Origin: VRUE01 sp963706605
GTDB taxonomy: Bacteria > Actinomycetota > Thermoleophilia > Solirubrobacterales > 70-9
Direction of reading: 5' to 3'
Assembly: GCA_963706605.1 (NCBI GenBank)
Contig: OY970165.1
Location: forward strand, 2,232,001-2,296,000
DNA: 64,000 bases
The notes beneath the pieces were generated by a model, which worked only from the letters and a program-made list of their open reading frames with translations, was not told where the DNA came from and did no database searches. Position numbers and translations under genes: made by a program. Below are positions 32,406 to 40,992 of this stretch, one piece after another (the stretch's first letter is position 1; each line of letters opens with the position of its first letter).

Positions 32406-33620
32406 TTATCGTGCGTTGGTGAGAGCAGTGGAGCGGGCCGGCGTGGGTTCGGAGCGATCGGCATGCGGCGCGGATACCGCCCCACAGACCAGTTCGCTGC
32501 GCCTGGGATCGATTGAAACCGTCGGCAGGCTTTCGCCGATCGCGGATCCTCCGATGTAGTGCTTTGCGAGGTCGAACAGCGACGGGTTCTTTCCGTAGTC
32601 GAATGCGTAGGGACTACCGCCGAGGATCGTCCTGCGGGCCTGGCCCGGTGCGATGACCCGCAGCCGCACCGAGTCACTCACCGTCGGGTCGGATCTGTCG
32701 GCTCTGCAGGTCGCCATGATCAGCCCGTCGCTGGAGCGGCCTATGTAGCCGCCGGAGAGCAGATGACCGTTGACGGTCGCGACGCTGACCCGGTCGAGCG
32801 TCACCGGCGGCGTCGCGACGTAGGCGGCGGCGACGATGCTCAGGCACGCCCCGAGGATCAGCACCGCCGGGATCAGGTGGGCAAGGTTCCTGACCGAGGG
32901 CAGTTTGCTTAGCCGGCCACTGAAACGAGCGAGGCCGATGAGAAGCAATACCGCCACCCCGGCGGGCGCCGACATGAAGAAAACCGCAAGTGCCGCAAGA
33001 GCAAGTGAAATACCCCAGAGCATCGGTCGTGAGGTCAAGAGTTCGGCCGCGCTCTCTGAGTCGTCCATCAGGGCGGAGGTGAACCCGGCGACCAGACCGA
33101 CGATGGCCGGCGACCAATCGGACAGCGAGCTCACGTCCCTGGAGAGCGCGGCGAGGGCAATTCCCAGGGCGAACGCCAGCAGGATGACCGAAGCGCCGGC
33201 GGGTGAGCGGTGCCTTGGTTTGGGCGAGAGGGTTGCCTTCTTCGTCTTGCCGAGTCCCCCCGCCGCGGAGAAGACCCGGGCGAGATACCAGGCCAGCCAC
33301 GTTGCCACCAGGAGCCCGCCGAGGAGCATGACCTCGAACGCCAATGCCTTGATCCCCATCGCGAGCAGGCGCTTGTTGTCAAGCGCCGCTATTGCGTCAT
33401 CCGCCGGCAGCTGCGCGGCGGTGAAGCGCAACCACATGACGAGACCGCCCAGCAGGTACAGGTACGCGACCAGGCCGACCAGGCTCACCGCAATTCCCAC
33501 ACCCGCCTGGATCCGCCTGCCGAGTCGGTTGTCGCGCGAAGTTGCTCTGTGGACGGTCTTGTGGCCTGCAGGAGCCAGACGATTGAACCGTACCCCCTTC
33601 ACGAAGGCGAAGTTCATCAC
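32406..33620 (-). CDS. Hypothetical multi-pass membrane protein
   Basis: A 404-residue integral membrane protein without a recognised family. Hydrophobic segments lie at about 40-65, 88-115, 140-160, 168-186, 198-232 and 248-270. A soluble C-terminal region of about 130 residues starts near TPPVTLDRVSVATVNGHLLSG and includes DGLIMATCRADRSDP and a Cys near the end. It probably works with the downstream gene at 31628, 10 bp away. The start is GTG 33620 or ATG 33617. Confidence 0.55.
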   Translation of the reverse strand: MMNFAFVKGVRFNRLAPAGHKTVHRATSRDNRLGRRIQAGVGIAVSLVGLVAYLYLLGGLVMWLRFTAAQLPADDAIAALDNKRLLAMGIKALAFEVMLLGGLLVATWLAWYLARVFSAAGGLGKTKKATLSPKPRHRSPAGASVILLAFALGIALAALSRDVSSLSDWSPAIVGLVAGFTSALMDDSESAAELLTSRPMLWGISLALAALAVFFMSAPAGVAVLLLIGLARFSGRLSKLPSVRNLAHLIPAVLILGACLSIVAAAYVATPPVTLDRVSVATVNGHLLSGGYIGRSSDGLIMATCRADRSDPTVSDSVRLRVIAPGQARRTILGGSPYAFDYGKNPSLFDLAKHYIGGSAIGESLPTVSIDPRRSELVCGAVSAPHADRSEPTPARSTALTNAR

Positions 33621-33732
33621 TCGAAAGCCGTCGATGCAACAGAGTGTGAAAGTCCCGCCCGCCCACGTTCCGGGAAAAATCAGGTCACGACGGGTTTGGG
33701 TTCTTACCCCAGGGGTGTGATGACTGTGCGAG

Positions 33733-34374
33733 CTAAGGGGTGAGGGAAGCTCGGCCTCGGACCAGAGGCTTGACGATCGACGGGACCTTTGGCAGCTGCT
33801 CGTGCTGCACCTGTTCGACGGTCAGCGGCGAGGCTTCGATCGTGGCCACGGTGTCGCGGTTGCAGTGACAGCCGTCAGCGAAGAAGCGCCAGGGCTTCTC
33901 GAAGCGATCCTGCCGGCGGGCCAGGCCGGCGTCCTCGGCGCGGACGTGCTCGACGAAGAGCAGCTTGCCCCCGGGTCGCAGCACCCGACTCACCTCTGCC
34001 AGCGTCGCGACGGGATCGGGCACCGTGCAGAGGACGAGGGTGAAGACGGCGGTGTCGAAGCTCGAGTCCTCAAAGGGCAGGTTCTCGGCCGGCGCCTCGA
34101 CGACCTCGGCATCGACGGCCGCCTCCCCGACTTTCACCCGAAGCTTCCTCAACATGTGCGGGTCGGGCTCGGCGAGCACCAGCTCGGTCACGGCCTCTGG
34201 ATAGAGCCCCAGGTTGGCGCCGGTCCCGGCACCGAGGTCGATCGTCCGCCCGCTTGCCTCGGCGAGGGTCTCCCGCCGCATCTCCCGCAGCCCCTCATCC
34301 TCCGCCGCCTTGCTGCAGCGGTCATAGAGGGCCGCGAAGCCCCTACCCCAGGTCGCGTCGTAGATTCGCCCCAT
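33733..34374 (-). CDS. Class I SAM methyltransferase (UbiE/phospholipid-methyltransferase-like)
   Basis: A 213-residue methyltransferase. It begins with the MGRIYDATWGRGFAALYDR segment typical of this subgroup, then motif I TIDLGAGTGANLGLYP, VLAEPDPHM, SFDTAVFTLVLCTVPDP, and LRPGGKLLFVEHVRAED. The GCHCNRDT stretch near the C-terminus is usual for phosphatidylethanolamine-methyltransferase-like proteins. The substrate is not provable. A 14-bp hairpin separates it from the SDR gene upstream; 112 bp of unremarkable sequence separates it from 33620. Confidence 0.82.
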   Translation of the reverse strand: MGRIYDATWGRGFAALYDRCSKAAEDEGLREMRRETLAEASGRTIDLGAGTGANLGLYPEAVTELVLAEPDPHMLRKLRVKVGEAAVDAEVVEAPAENLPFEDSSFDTAVFTLVLCTVPDPVATLAEVSRVLRPGGKLLFVEHVRAEDAGLARRQDRFEKPWRFFADGCHCNRDTVATIEASPLTVEQVQHEQLPKVPSIVKPLVRGRASLTP

Positions 34375-34387
34375 CAGTGTTCATTGA

Positions 34388-34419
34388 AGCATTTGGGGGT
34401 CTATGGACCCCCAAATGCT
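34388..34419. terminator. Perfect 14-bp hairpin after the SDR gene
   Basis: Arms AGCATTTGGGGGTC (34388-34401) and GACCCCCAAATGCT (34406-34419), with the loop TATG. It lies 11 bp after the SDR stop and 14 bp before the methyltransferase start, so it is probably the terminator of the thiolase-SDR operon. Confidence 0.7.
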
Positions 34420-34429
34420 GCGATCGACC

Positions 34430-35314
34430 TCAGGCCGCGTCTCGCTGTGCGGCCGGCTCGGGCTCGGAGTCGAGCGCCGGCTCACTGTGGGAGGCGCGAT
34501 CCTCGTAGGCGCGGCGGGCGCTGTGGTCGACCTCGGTCATCAGCTTGTCGACCTTCATAAGGCGGCCGAGGGCCTCGCGCCAGAGGCGCGGCATCAGGGC
34601 GACGACCTTGAACAGGCCGCCGTTGGCGCGCGGTACCCAGACGTCGAAGCGCGGCACTTCGAGCGCATCGACGATCTCATCGGCCACGTCGGAGGCCTCC
34701 ACCGCTTTGATCATCTTCTGGCCGACACCGGAGGTCAGCTCGGTGTTGACGACGGTTGGCATCACGCAGGCGATCTCGATGCCGGTGTCGCGCAGCTCGG
34801 CCCGCACCGCCTCGCTGACCCCGACCACGGCGTGCTTGGTCCCCGAGTAGGTGGCGATCCCGGGAAAGCCGCCCTTGCCGGCCTGCGAGGCGAGGTTGAC
34901 GATGTGGCCGGAGCCGCGCGGCCGCATCCGCTCGATCGCCAGCTGCATGCCGGTGATCACGCCGTAGACGTTGATGTCGAGCTGGCGCTTGATCGAGTCG
35001 ACCGACTCCTCGGCGAACGGCGTCACCGGCATGATCCCGGCGTTGTTGACGACGACGTCGAGCGGGCCCAGCTGGCGCTCGGCCTCGTCGAGGAAAGCGG
35101 TGAAGGAGGCGCGCTCGGTGACGTCGAGTGGCAGCGCGATCGTGCCGCCGCCCAGCTCCGCCGCCGTCCGCTCGGCGAGCGCCAAGTCGAGGTCGCCGAT
35201 TGCGACGCGGCAGCCCTTGCGGACCAGCGCCGTCGCCGTCGCCTTGCCGATCCCCCGGGCGCCCCCGGTGATCGTCACGACCTTGCCGCTGAGTGCGCGT
35301 CGCTCCTTCGCCAT
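34430..35314 (-). CDS. Short-chain dehydrogenase/reductase
   Basis: A 294-residue classical SDR. The cofactor motif is TITGGARGIGKATATAL, followed by VVNNAGIMPV, the catalytic NLAS region and YSGTK (YxxxK). The C-terminal extension (VWVPRANGGLFKVVALMPRLW) is amphipathic and could be a membrane-association patch, as in several lipid-metabolising SDRs. Strong SD (AGGAGG) 4 nt before the ATG. It lies 23 bp downstream of the thiolase gene, which suggests a shared role in lipid or sterol-like substrate oxidation. Confidence 0.87.
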   Translation of the reverse strand: MAKERRALSGKVVTITGGARGIGKATATALVRKGCRVAIGDLDLALAERTAAELGGGTIALPLDVTERASFTAFLDEAERQLGPLDVVVNNAGIMPVTPFAEESVDSIKRQLDINVYGVITGMQLAIERMRPRGSGHIVNLASQAGKGGFPGIATYSGTKHAVVGVSEAVRAELRDTGIEIACVMPTVVNTELTSGVGQKMIKAVEASDVADEIVDALEVPRFDVWVPRANGGLFKVVALMPRLWREALGRLMKVDKLMTEVDHSARRAYEDRASHSEPALDSEPEPAAQRDAA

Positions 35315-35337
35315 CGTGCCTCCTTCTCCGGCGACTC

Positions 35338-36531
35338 CTAGGCCGCCGGCTTGTAGACGGTGACCACGGCGGCGCCGCCGAGGCCGATGTTGTGCTGGAG
35401 GGCGGTCTTGGCGCCCTCGACCTGCCGCTTGTCGGCTTCACCGCGCAGCTGCCAGGTCAGTTCCGAGCACTGCGCCAGACCGGTCGCGCCGAGCGGGTGG
35501 CCCTTCGAGATCAGCCCCCCGGAGGGGTTGACGACGACCTTGCCGCCATAGGTGGTCGCCTCTTCCTCGACCAGCTTGTGGCCCTCGCCCTCGGCCGCGA
35601 AGCCGAGCGCTTCGTAGGTGATGAGCTCGTTGGCGCTGAAGCAGTCGTGCAGCTCGCAGACGTCGACTTCATCGGCGACGACGCCGGCCTCGGCGTAGGC
35701 CTCGTTCGCCGCCTGCTTCGACATGTCGGAGCCGACGATCTTCATGCAGTCGGTGTCCTCGGCGAAGGTCGAGGAGAGGTCGGTGACCATCGACTGACCG
35801 ACGATCTCGATCGCCTGGGCGCCGAGGTCGTGCTCTTCGACGTAGCGCTCGGAGGCGACGATCGCGCAGGCCGAGCCGTCGGAGGTCGGCGAACACTGCA
35901 GCTTGGTCAGCGGGTCGTGGATCATCCTCGCTGACTTGATCTCCTCGAGGCTGTAAACGTCCTGGAACTGGGCGTAGGGGTTGTTGACCGAGTGCTTGTG
36001 GTTCTTCCACCCGATCCAGGCGTAGTGGTCGGGGTTGGAGCCGTACTTCTCCATGTGGTCGCGGCCGGCGTTGCCGAACATCTGCGGTGCCGGTGGCGAC
36101 TGCTCGGGGTCGCGGATCTCGAACATCCGCATCGCGTGCTTGTCGAGCGCGTTGGTGCGGTCGGTGTACTTGACGCCGAGCGAGCCCGGCTCCATCTTCT
36201 CGAAGCCGAGCGCAAGCGCGCAATCGACGAGGCCGCCCTTGACCGCCTGCCGGGCCAGGAACAGCGCCGAGGAGCCGGTCGAGCAGTTGTTGTTGACGTT
36301 GACCACGGGGATCCCGGTCAGGCCGAGCTGGTAGAGCGCCCGCTGGCCGTAGGTGGAGTCGCCGTAGCAGTAGCCGGCGTAGGCCTGCTGTACGTCCTCG
36401 TACGGAATGCCGGCGTCGGCGAGCGCCTTCTCCCCCGCCTCCTTGGCCCAGTCCGGGTAGTCGCCCTCCTTGGTGCCGGGCTTCTCGAACTTGGTCATCC
36501 CGACCCCGATCACGAACGTGCGGTTGCTCAA
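35338..36531 (-). CDS. SCP2-type thiolase / lipid-transfer acetyl-CoA acetyltransferase
   Basis: A 397-residue thiolase-superfamily protein of the SCP-x/lipid-transfer group. The N-terminus is FVIGVGMTKFEKPG. The nucleophile Cys83 is in NNNCSTGSSALFLA. The C-terminal CELHDCFSANELITYE and GHPLGATGLAQ hold the His and loop residues. It probably cleaves 3-ketoacyl-CoA in beta-oxidation of lipids or side chains. The start is TTG, with GGAG 6 nt upstream. It heads the operon with the SDR. Confidence 0.87.
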   Translation of the reverse strand: MSNRTFVIGVGMTKFEKPGTKEGDYPDWAKEAGEKALADAGIPYEDVQQAYAGYCYGDSTYGQRALYQLGLTGIPVVNVNNNCSTGSSALFLARQAVKGGLVDCALALGFEKMEPGSLGVKYTDRTNALDKHAMRMFEIRDPEQSPPAPQMFGNAGRDHMEKYGSNPDHYAWIGWKNHKHSVNNPYAQFQDVYSLEEIKSARMIHDPLTKLQCSPTSDGSACAIVASERYVEEHDLGAQAIEIVGQSMVTDLSSTFAEDTDCMKIVGSDMSKQAANEAYAEAGVVADEVDVCELHDCFSANELITYEALGFAAEGEGHKLVEEEATTYGGKVVVNPSGGLISKGHPLGATGLAQCSELTWQLRGEADKRQVEGAKTALQHNIGLGGAAVVTVYKPAA

Positions 36532-36604
36532 AGTCTGCTCCTATGTCTCCCGCCCGCGCGGCGGTTTGGCTGGTCAGCCAGGAAATCTACCGACATTCGC
36601 CGTC

Positions 36605-36610
36605 TAGCCT
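36605..36610 (+). promoter_or_regulatory. -10-like TAGCCT before kdp sensor kinase
   Basis: Ends 8 nt before ATG 36619. Confidence 0.5.
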
Positions 36611-36618
36611 TACGGGCG

Positions 36619-37749
36619 ATGGAGACGCGCGGGTCGACCTGGGCCGGACTGGCGACGATGCTCGCCGCGATCGCGGCGGCCACGGCGGCGATCTTCGCCC
36701 TGCGCGATGCCGTGCCGGTGGTCTCGACCGGGGTTCTCTACCTGCTCGCGGTGCTCTTGGTCTCCAGCTATTGGGGTCTCCGCCTCGGGCTGCTGACGGC
36801 GGTGCTCAGCGCCGCCGCCTTCAACTGGTTCCACATTCCCCCCACGGGCGGCTTCACGATCGCCGAAGGTAAGAACTGGGTCGCCCTTGCGATCTACCTG
36901 GTCGCTGCTGCGCTTGCCTCGACCCTTGCCGGCGCCGCGCGGCGGCGCGCCGAGGAGGCCGAACAGCGGCGCGCCGAGGCGGACCTGGCCAAGCAGGAGC
37001 TGGAAGCGATGGCGCTGGAGCGCGACCGGATGGAGGCCGAGGCAATCGAAGCGGAGGCGCTGCGGCGCAGCGACGAGCTCAAGACCGCCCTGCTGCGCTC
37101 CGTCTCCCATGACCTGCGGACGCCGCTCACCTCGGTGATGGCCGCTGGCGCCGCGCTCGGCTCCCCCACCCTCACCGACGCCGAGCGCGCCGAGCTGAGC
37201 GACGCCGTCGTCGCCGAGGGCGGCCGCCTCTCGCGCTTGGTCGAGAACCTGCTCGACGTCTCGCGGCTGGAGGCCGGTAAGGCGGAGCCCCACCGGGAGC
37301 CGGTGGACGTGGCCGAGCTGCTGGAAGCGGCGCGGGACTCGATCGGGGCCGACCGTGAGCTGGTCCGGCTCAGCGCCGAGGTTGACCTCCCAACGCTGAG
37401 CGCCGATGCGGCGCAGCTCGAGCGCGCCTTCGCCAACCTGCTGGAGAACGGTGTCCGCCATGGCGGTGGCCGCCCGGTATCGGTGCACGCGAAGTTGATC
37501 GGTTCCCAGCTCGTGGTGCGTGTGGTCGACCAGGGTGGCGGCATCCCGGAGGCGGAGTGGGGGCGGATCTTCGAACCCTTCTACCGAGCCGGAAACGGCG
37601 TCGATCCGGCCGGCAGCGGCCTGGGCCTCGCAATTGCAAAAGGCTTCGTCGAGGCCAGCGGCGGGGAGATCGAGGTCGAGTCGCTGCCCGGGCAGGGAAC
37701 GGCCTTCGTGGTCTCCTTCCCGTCTGTCGACGAGGAGAGCTCGCCGTGA
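36619..37749 (+). CDS. KdpD-type sensor histidine kinase lacking the KdpD N-terminal domain
   Basis: A 376-residue sensor kinase equal to the C-terminal half of KdpD. The DUF4118 membrane region has four short helices (10-28, 38-52, 55-70, 88-106), with AFNWFHIPPTGGFTI typical of KdpD. A coiled coil follows, then HisKA with His164 in SVSHDLRTPLT, and the ATPase domain with LLENGVRHGGG, DQGGGIP and GSGLGLAIAKG. The KdpD-N/Usp portion is absent here but is encoded separately at 43066. TAGCCT is 8 nt before ATG 36619. It overlaps kdpE (GTGA). Confidence 0.9.
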   Translation: METRGSTWAGLATMLAAIAAATAAIFALRDAVPVVSTGVLYLLAVLLVSSYWGLRLGLLTAVLSAAAFNWFHIPPTGGFTIAEGKNWVALAIYLVAAALASTLAGAARRRAEEAEQRRAEADLAKQELEAMALERDRMEAEAIEAEALRRSDELKTALLRSVSHDLRTPLTSVMAAGAALGSPTLTDAERAELSDAVVAEGGRLSRLVENLLDVSRLEAGKAEPHREPVDVAELLEAARDSIGADRELVRLSAEVDLPTLSADAAQLERAFANLLENGVRHGGGRPVSVHAKLIGSQLVVRVVDQGGGIPEAEWGRIFEPFYRAGNGVDPAGSGLGLAIAKGFVEASGGEIEVESLPGQGTAFVVSFPSVDEESSP

Positions 37750-38426
37750 GCGACGCCCCGCGGGTCCTGGTTTGTGATGACGAGCCGCAGATCCTTCGCG
37801 CCCTGCGCGTCATCCTCCGCGACTCCGGTTACGAGGCCGTTGCCGCGAGCAGCGGCGAGGAGGCGCTCGACAAGGCGGCGGTGCGACCGCCGGAGGCGGC
37901 GATCGTCGACCTGATGCTGCCCGACATCGACGGCGTCGAGGTAACCGAACGACTGCGCGAGTGGAGTGAGATGCCGATCATCGTTCTCTCCGCGGTCGGC
38001 GAGGAGGAGGCCAAGGTGAGGGCGCTGGCGGCGGGGGCCGACGACTACGTGACCAAGCCGTTCGGCCCACCGGAGCTGATGGCGCGCCTGGAGGCGGTGC
38101 TGCGCCGCGCCAAGCCGGAGGCGGCCGAGCCGCTGATCTCGGCCGACGGGCTCGAGATCGACCTCTCCGCCCGCAGCGTCCGCCGCGACGGCGAGTCGGT
38201 GCACCTGACGCCGATCGAGTTCGACCTGCTGCGTGTCCTCGCCCGCAACCGCGGTCGCCTGATGACCCACCGCTCGCTGCTGGTCGACGTCTGGGGCCCC
38301 GAGTACGCCGACGACTTCCAGGTTCTGCGCGCCCACGTCGCCAACCTGCGGCGCAAGATCGAGCCGGAGGACGGCCCCCGCTACATCCGCACCGACCCCG
38401 GCGTCGGCTACCGCTTCGCCGCCTAA
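37746..38426 (+). CDS. kdpE: Response regulator KdpE (OmpR/PhoB type)
   Basis: A 226-residue response regulator. The receiver domain has DDE at 11-13, the phospho-acceptor Asp55 in AIVDLMLPDIDG, and Lys in VTKPFGPPEL. The C-terminal winged helix contains HLTPIEFDLLRVLARNRGRL and YIRTDPGVGYRF. Coupled to the sensor kinase by a GTGA overlap and directly upstream of kdpFACB, so it is the probable activator of the potassium-pump operon. A hairpin follows the stop. Confidence 0.92.
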   Translation: MSDAPRVLVCDDEPQILRALRVILRDSGYEAVAASSGEEALDKAAVRPPEAAIVDLMLPDIDGVEVTERLREWSEMPIIVLSAVGEEEAKVRALAAGADDYVTKPFGPPELMARLEAVLRRAKPEAAEPLISADGLEIDLSARSVRRDGESVHLTPIEFDLLRVLARNRGRLMTHRSLLVDVWGPEYADDFQVLRAHVANLRRKIEPEDGPRYIRTDPGVGYRFAA

Positions 38427-38435
38427 CAACCGCCC

Positions 38436-38480
38436 CGCGTTCGCAGTTTTACGCCTCATAGCCGGATAACTGCGAACGCG
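38436..38480. terminator. 13-bp inverted repeat between kdpE and kdpF
   Basis: Perfect arms CGCGTTCGCAGTT (38436-38448) and AACTGCGAACGCG (38468-38480) around a 19-nt loop. It lies 9 bp after the kdpE stop. It may terminate the kinase/kdpE mRNA; an operator or palindromic-element origin is also possible. Confidence 0.55.
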
Positions 38481-38559
38481 CCAGGGGCTTCACGAAATCT
38501 GTATACGGCAGCCGCGTTGCTTCATGCGGCCTTGACGGGGTCCGTCGCATGATCGCTGT

Positions 38560-38643
38560 GTGGACCTCGTCTCCGTCGCGATAGCGCTCGTCGCCTTCGG
38601 CCTGATCCTGGTCGGGGTCGAGGTGCTGGACAGGGTGCGATGA
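38560..38643 (+). CDS. kdpF: Small membrane subunit KdpF
   Basis: A 27-residue ORF from GTG 38560 encoding one membrane helix (LVSVAIALVAFGLILVGVEV) and ending in LDRVR. KdpF (about 29 residues) stabilises the KdpFABC potassium pump and always lies just before kdpA. Here its TGA overlaps the kdpA ATG (ATGA). The sequence is not close to E. coli KdpF; size, position and hydrophobicity are the evidence. The 133 bp upstream hold the hairpin at 38436-38480, but no confident promoter was seen. Confidence 0.75.
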   Translation: MDLVSVAIALVAFGLILVGVEVLDRVR

Positions 38644-40394
38644 CCCAGGGCTGGGTTCAGATCGTCGTCTTCCTGGTCGTCCTCACCGCGCTGGTGCCGC
38701 TGCTCGGCGGCTACATCGCCAGGGTCTTCCAGGGTGAACGGGTCTTCCTCTCCCCCCTCGTCGGGCCGATCGAGCGCTTCACCTACCGGGTGCTGCGCGT
38801 GCGGCCCGACGAAGGGCAGGACTGGAAGGCCTACGCCCGCTCGATCGTCGTCTTCAGTCTGCTCTCCTGGCTGCTGCTCTACCTGATCCTCCGCACCCAG
38901 AGCATCCAGCCGTTCAACCCCGAGGGATTCCACTCCGGCCCCTGGAACCTCAGCTTCAACACCGCTTCCTCCTTCGTCACCAACACCAACTGGCAGTACT
39001 ACGGCGGCGAGACCACGCTCTCCTACTTCGCCCAGATGGCGGGGCTGACCGTGCAGAACTTCGTCTCCGCCGCGGTCGGGATCGCCGCCCTCGCCGCCGT
39101 GATCCGCGGCTTCGCGGCGCGCTCGGGGACGGCTCTCGGCAACTTCTGGGCGGATCTGGTCCGGATCAGCTTCTACATCCTCCTGCCGATCTCGTTCATC
39201 GCCGCCCTGGTTCTCGTCTCTCAGGGCGTGATCCAGACCCTCGACGGATCGCAGGCCTTCCACACGATTGCCGGCGGCGCCCAGACCCTGGCCCTCGGCC
39301 CGGTCGCCTCTCAGGAGGCGATCAAGGAGCTGGGGACCAACGGCGGTGGCTTCTTCAACGTCAACAGCGCGATGCCGTTCGAGAACCCGAGCGGCCTCAC
39401 CAACCTGGTCGAGCTGCTGCTGATCCTCGTCATCCCGGCCAGCCTCACCTACACCTTCGGCCGCATGGTCGGCAACCGGCGCCAGGGCTGGGCGCTCTAC
39501 GGGGCGATGATGATCATGTTCGTCGTCGGGGTCGCGGTCGTCTATATGGCTGAGCAGCACGGCAGCCCCGCCCAGCACCATGCCGGCGTTCTCACCCGTG
39601 CCTTCGACGGATCGACCGGCGGCAACATGGAGGGCAAGGAGCAGCGCTTCGGAATCGCCGACTCTTCCCTCTGGACGGCGGTCACCACCGTCACCTCCTG
39701 CGGCGCGGTCAACGCCGCCTTCGACTCGCTGACCGGGATCGGTGGCCTGGTCCCGACCGCCAACCTCTCCACCGGCGAGGTGATCTTCGGTGGCGTCGGC
39801 TCGGGCCTCTACTACATGCTGCTCTTCGTCCTGCTCACCGTCTTCATCGCCGGGCTGATGGTCGGCCGCACCCCCGAGTTCCTCGGCAAGAAGATCGAGT
39901 CGCGGGAGGTGAAGCTGGTCCTGGTCGGCGTGCTGGTGACGCCGCTGCTGGTGCTGTTCGCGACCGCCTGGGCCGTGGCCGGCCACGACGGCACGATCTC
40001 GATCTACAACCCCGGCCCGCAGGGCTTCTCGGAGTCGCTGTACGCCTACATGTCGCAGGCCAACAACAACGGCTCCGCCTTCGCCGGCTACACCGGCTTC
40101 ATCCAGCCCCACGCGCCCGGCAACGCGGGCGCCTACGGGTATGACTTCGCCAACCTGCTCGGCGGCGTGGTGATGCTGATCGCCCGCTTCCTGCCGATGG
40201 TCGCCGCGCTCGCCGCCGCCGGCTCGCTGGCCGGCAAGAAGGTCGCCCCGGCCGGCGCCGGCACCTTCCGTGCCGACTCCCCCACCTTCGTCGTTCTCCT
40301 GATCGGCGTCATCGTGATCGTCGCCGCACTCACCTTCTTCCCCGCCTTCCTGCTCGGTCCCGTCGTGCAGGGACTGACCGACCAACTGTTCTGA
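38640..40394 (+). CDS. kdpA: Potassium-transporting ATPase subunit KdpA
   Basis: The 584-residue K+-selective channel-like subunit of the KdpFABC pump. About ten membrane helices are visible. Selectivity-filter-type loops include FVTNTNWQYYGGE, ELGTNGGGFFNVNSA, VTSCGAVNAAFDS and NNNGSAFAGYTG, and the C-terminal ALTFFPAFLLGPVVQGL is typical. It is coupled to kdpF. kdpC follows, rather than kdpB as in most kdp operons. Confidence 0.95.
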   Translation: MTQGWVQIVVFLVVLTALVPLLGGYIARVFQGERVFLSPLVGPIERFTYRVLRVRPDEGQDWKAYARSIVVFSLLSWLLLYLILRTQSIQPFNPEGFHSGPWNLSFNTASSFVTNTNWQYYGGETTLSYFAQMAGLTVQNFVSAAVGIAALAAVIRGFAARSGTALGNFWADLVRISFYILLPISFIAALVLVSQGVIQTLDGSQAFHTIAGGAQTLALGPVASQEAIKELGTNGGGFFNVNSAMPFENPSGLTNLVELLLILVIPASLTYTFGRMVGNRRQGWALYGAMMIMFVVGVAVVYMAEQHGSPAQHHAGVLTRAFDGSTGGNMEGKEQRFGIADSSLWTAVTTVTSCGAVNAAFDSLTGIGGLVPTANLSTGEVIFGGVGSGLYYMLLFVLLTVFIAGLMVGRTPEFLGKKIESREVKLVLVGVLVTPLLVLFATAWAVAGHDGTISIYNPGPQGFSESLYAYMSQANNNGSAFAGYTGFIQPHAPGNAGAYGYDFANLLGGVVMLIARFLPMVAALAAAGSLAGKKVAPAGAGTFRADSPTFVVLLIGVIVIVAALTFFPAFLLGPVVQGLTDQLF

Positions 40395-40395
40395 G

Positions 40396-40992
40396 ATGAG
40401 TGGACTGCGCAAAGACCTGATCACCGCCACGATCGCGATCGTCCTCCTCACCCTGCTGCTCGGCATCGGCTACCCGCTCGTCACCACCGGCGTCTCGCAG
40501 GTGCTCTTCCCCGGCGCCTCAAACGGCAGCAAGATCGAAGCGAACGGCAAGGTGGTCGGCTCGAAGCTGATCGGCCAGGACTTCCGCGGCGAGCCACGCT
40601 ACTTCCAGAGCCGTCCCTCGGCCACCGAATACAGCGCCGACGTCACCTACTTCAGCAACCTCGGGCCCAACAACAGGGAACTGTCCGAATTCTTCGCCGA
40701 AGAGCTGAAGGCGTATCTCGCTCGAGAGGGTCGCTACGACCCGGGTCTGACCGCGGCTGACGTGCCCGTCGACGCGGTCACCACGTCTGCCTCCGGCGTC
40801 GACCCCCACATCTCGGAGGCGAATGCCCGCATCCAGGCCCACCGGGTGGCGGTCGTACGTCAGCTGCCGCTTCGGCGCGTCCTCGACCTGATCGGTGAAC
40901 ACACCGAAGGCCGTTTTCTCGGTCTCTTCGGTGAGCCGGGCGTGAACGTGCTCCAGCTCAACCTCGCCCTCGACAAGGAGGCTCCGCAGTGA
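40396..40992 (+). CDS. kdpC: Potassium-transporting ATPase subunit KdpC
   Basis: The 198-residue single-pass subunit. An N-terminal membrane helix (ATIAIVLLTLLLGIGYPLVT) is followed by the extracytoplasmic domain with GQDFRGEPRYFQSRPSAT and SASGVDPHISEANARIQ, as in all KdpC proteins, and VNVLQLNLALD at the end. It starts 1 bp after the kdpA stop and overlaps kdpB (GTGA). The placement between kdpA and kdpB departs from the canonical A-B-C order. Confidence 0.94.
   Translation: MSGLRKDLITATIAIVLLTLLLGIGYPLVTTGVSQVLFPGASNGSKIEANGKVVGSKLIGQDFRGEPRYFQSRPSATEYSADVTYFSNLGPNNRELSEFFAEELKAYLAREGRYDPGLTAADVPVDAVTTSASGVDPHISEANARIQAHRVAVVRQLPLRRVLDLIGEHTEGRFLGLFGEPGVNVLQLNLALDKEAPQ

Noticed and set aside
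33621..33732. Hairpin or promoter in the 112-bp gap
   Set aside because: Only a weak GGGT/ACCC pairing was found; nothing supportable.
38532..38560. TTGACG as -35 of a kdpF promoter
   Set aside because: No TATAAT-like or TANNNT hexamer lies at a fitting distance before GTG 38560.
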